Source: Tissierellia bacterium (GTDB taxonomy: Bacteria; Bacillota_A; Clostridia; Tissierellales; Peptoniphilaceae). From it: a stretch of DNA of 23,299 nt. Of the stretch, positions 21,525-23,299 are shown piece by piece; the first letter of the stretch is position 1; each line of letters opens with the position of its first letter. The notes under the pieces are model-generated. The model saw only the letters and a program-made list of their open reading frames with translations. It had not been told where the DNA came from and searched no databases. The DNA lies in NCBI GenBank assembly GCA_030537695.1, contig JAUNVJ010000014.1, positions 3,048 through 26,346 of the forward strand, in the 5' to 3' direction. Made by a program: the position numbers and the translations under genes.

Positions 21525-23299
21525 TTAAAATGAAAAATTACGATAATCCTGTCGTTTCCGATGGGTGGTTGTGAATTTTATAAAGGTTCGAAACTCTTCC
21601 ATCAGTTGATCCATTTTTTTTGGATCCAAATCAATATCAATGATTTCTTTCCGATAGAGGGAATAAATTTGAGCTTTTTGTACCGTAGTCTGTTGAATTT
21701 CCTGATACATTTTGCTGTAAAGGAGTAATTGTGGTTCATAGAGTTGTCTCATTTCTTCTGGCGGTAAGTCCGATGTCTTTAAATCGATAATCGTTGGCCC
21801 TTCATTGATTTGATCGATAAAACCCCGAATGAGATACTCCTCTATTACATAATAAAATTCCAATTCTTTATATTGCGCTTTCCCTTGATTTAAATCCAGA
21901 TAATTTTGACAGAGTCGATAAATCTCCTCTCTTTTTTCTTTGGTAATCTCTTCTTCAAAGATGTGGAAAAGTTTGTCGATGGACGGTTCCAACGGTTCCT
22001 TTTTATAATACTGGGCAAAAAAATGCACCATATTCCCTCTTTTTCTGGGATCCATGCTATGGGTATGACCCTTCGTAATCAGAGGATCTTCTTTGCCTCG
22101 GTAAAGACGATCGTAATAAGCCAATGGGTCCAATCGGAAATTGATAAAATCCGTTACGGAAAAATTATCCCGATAGAGAAACTCCGGTTCTTGGGAAAAA
22201 GCTACATATTCTATCGATAGATCTTGTTTGAATTGATCTTTTTTTATTCTTTGCGGTTTTTTCACTGTAAATGAAGGCTTCGCCGGAGATAGTAGATTGA
22301 AATAAGAATTTCGACCGGGTTTTTCAAAATCCCCATACAAGAACAATCGATCTTTTGCCCTTGTCATTGCCACATATAAAACTCGCAATTCTTCCTTTCG
22401 ATTTAATGCTTCCAGTTTACGATTGACAATTTGAAATTTAGCATCACTTTGTTCCGACTTAATCGCCAATCCATACTCTTCGTCCAGGAGATATTTCCCT
22501 CTTTCTCGAAGGTTTAAATTCTTATCCATGCCAAAAAGAATCACTTGATTAAATTCCAATCCCTTTGATCGATGAATGGTTAATAGTTGAATGCCTCGAT
22601 CTTCTTCCAAGACTTTTTGATCTAAGTGGTCGATAAAATCTTCTAGTAAAGTATGCCCCTCCATGTGGAATTCATAGGCCATCGTTAAAAATTCCATGAC
22701 TATTTCATGGTCTTGGATTGACAGATTGACACGGTCTTGGATCCAATGGATGATTTCTTCAATGACTTCCCACAATACACCCTGTTCTTTATAATTTTGA
22801 AGTCGTCGATAAAAATCCCGTATGTCAATCCATTTCGGATCTTCCCATTCCAAATCCATCACTTCATCTAAGCTGTCTTTTTCTGTCAATAAAATTTTAA
22901 CGATCCAATCAAAGGGCAGATTGAGACAATCCCCATTTAAAAATCCCAGAAAGGCCATCAAATCCTTGCGATAAATACTTGTGAGAAGTTGACATATCAT
23001 CTGTATTATGGGATGGTCTTTGATGGTTTTATCATAACGTCGAGTTGGGATGCCTTCTTCTTGCAATCGTCGATCCAGTTCTTGTAATTGTTGATTGCTT
23101 CTCGTTAAGATGGCTATCTCTTCCGGGTCTTCCTTTGTTAACAATTCTTTACAAAGAAAGATCAATTCTTCCTCACCATTTAATTGTGTGATCGGATCTT
23201 TCCCTTTTCGATGGGGAATTAAACCTTGATAGTTTTCCATCACAGGTTCAAACAACTCATTAATAGTTTCTATGACAGAATCCACTGTTCGGTAATTTT
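21525..23299 (-). CDS. addA: UvrD/AddA-type helicase-nuclease, C-terminal part (cut by right edge)
   Basis: About 590 residues are visible and the frame stays open to the window end, so the true start is outside. The first residues, NYRT, are helicase motif IV (typical NYR-S/T). A GTG soon after (23283-23285) is internal and not a start. Motif V is TIHRSKGLEF and motif VI is LRVLYVAMTRAKDRL. The C-terminal third carries a PD-(D/E)xK nuclease pattern: RGNMVHFFAQYY, IRGFIDQI, IIDLKTSD and EPQLLLYSKM. This order is that of AddA, the helicase-nuclease subunit of AddAB, which processes double-strand ends for recombination at Chi. The Asp-x-Lys is DLK where AddA usually has DYK. AddB would be expected upstream, outside the window. 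A standalone UvrD-nuclease fusion is the alternative. Confidence 0.87.
   Translation of the reverse strand, partial: NYRTVDSVIETINELFEPVMENYQGLIPHRKGKDPITQLNGEEELIFLCKELLTKEDPEEIAILTRSNQQLQELDRRLQEEGIPTRRYDKTIKDHPIIQMICQLLTSIYRKDLMAFLGFLNGDCLNLPFDWIVKILLTEKDSLDEVMDLEWEDPKWIDIRDFYRRLQNYKEQGVLWEVIEEIIHWIQDRVNLSIQDHEIVMEFLTMAYEFHMEGHTLLEDFIDHLDQKVLEEDRGIQLLTIHRSKGLEFNQVILFGMDKNLNLRERGKYLLDEEYGLAIKSEQSDAKFQIVNRKLEALNRKEELRVLYVAMTRAKDRLFLYGDFEKPGRNSYFNLLSPAKPSFTVKKPQRIKKDQFKQDLSIEYVAFSQEPEFLYRDNFSVTDFINFRLDPLAYYDRLYRGKEDPLITKGHTHSMDPRKRGNMVHFFAQYYKKEPLEPSIDKLFHIFEEEITKEKREEIYRLCQNYLDLNQGKAQYKELEFYYVIEEYLIRGFIDQINEGPTIIDLKTSDLPPEEMRQLYEPQLLLYSKMYQEIQQTTVQKAQIYSLYRKEIIDIDLDPKKMDQLMEEFRTFIKFTTTHRKRQDYRNFSF

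Overview
This window reads as AT-rich chromosomal DNA from a low-GC, anaerobic Gram-positive bacterium of the Clostridia/Tissierellia type. Supporting signs are a butyryl-CoA:acetate CoA-transferase of the Roseburia/Clostridia kind, a VanW/G5 surface protein, CvfB, DUF1836 and DegV proteins, AGGAGG-type ribosome binding sites and TTGACA/TATAAT promoters. The genus is an inference; no rRNA or tRNA gene is present to settle it.

Almost everything lies on the minus strand. The left end (1-3600) is a sparse, decaying stretch. It holds a broken plus-strand gene at the edge, a CPBP membrane protein whose start codon looks mutated, an alpha/beta hydrolase, and three related copies of a hairpin-containing repeat. 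From 3600 rightwards the window is densely packed with mostly housekeeping genes in short operons.

Reading each unit in the direction of transcription (right to left): (i) the C-terminal half of a UvrD/AddA-type helicase-nuclease, cut by the right edge; (ii) a monocistronic butyryl-CoA:acetate CoA-transferase with its own promoter and terminator; (iii) DUF1836 regulator then DegV; (iv) TPR protein, methionine aminopeptidase, TrhA/hemolysin III, MATE transporter and cyclophilin; (v) thymidine kinase alone; (vi) psuK, psuG and an acyl-CoA thioesterase with overlapping reading frames; (vii) a YfcC-type carrier with a strong promoter overlapped by an inverted repeat; (viii) DUF503, nth and vanW; (ix) an unrecognised 192-aa protein, cvfB and an RlmD-type rRNA methyltransferase.

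I did not find a defence system, CRISPR array, prophage, intact insertion sequence or RNA gene. The signals most worth a second look are three genes (DUF503, the TPR gene and the 192-aa gene) with a -10 box 5 or 6 nt before the ATG and no Shine-Dalgarno, suggesting leaderless mRNAs; the CPBP gene with an ATA where its ATG should be and a Gln in its catalytic Glu pair; and the triplicated terminator-repeat module in the left 3.6 kb.
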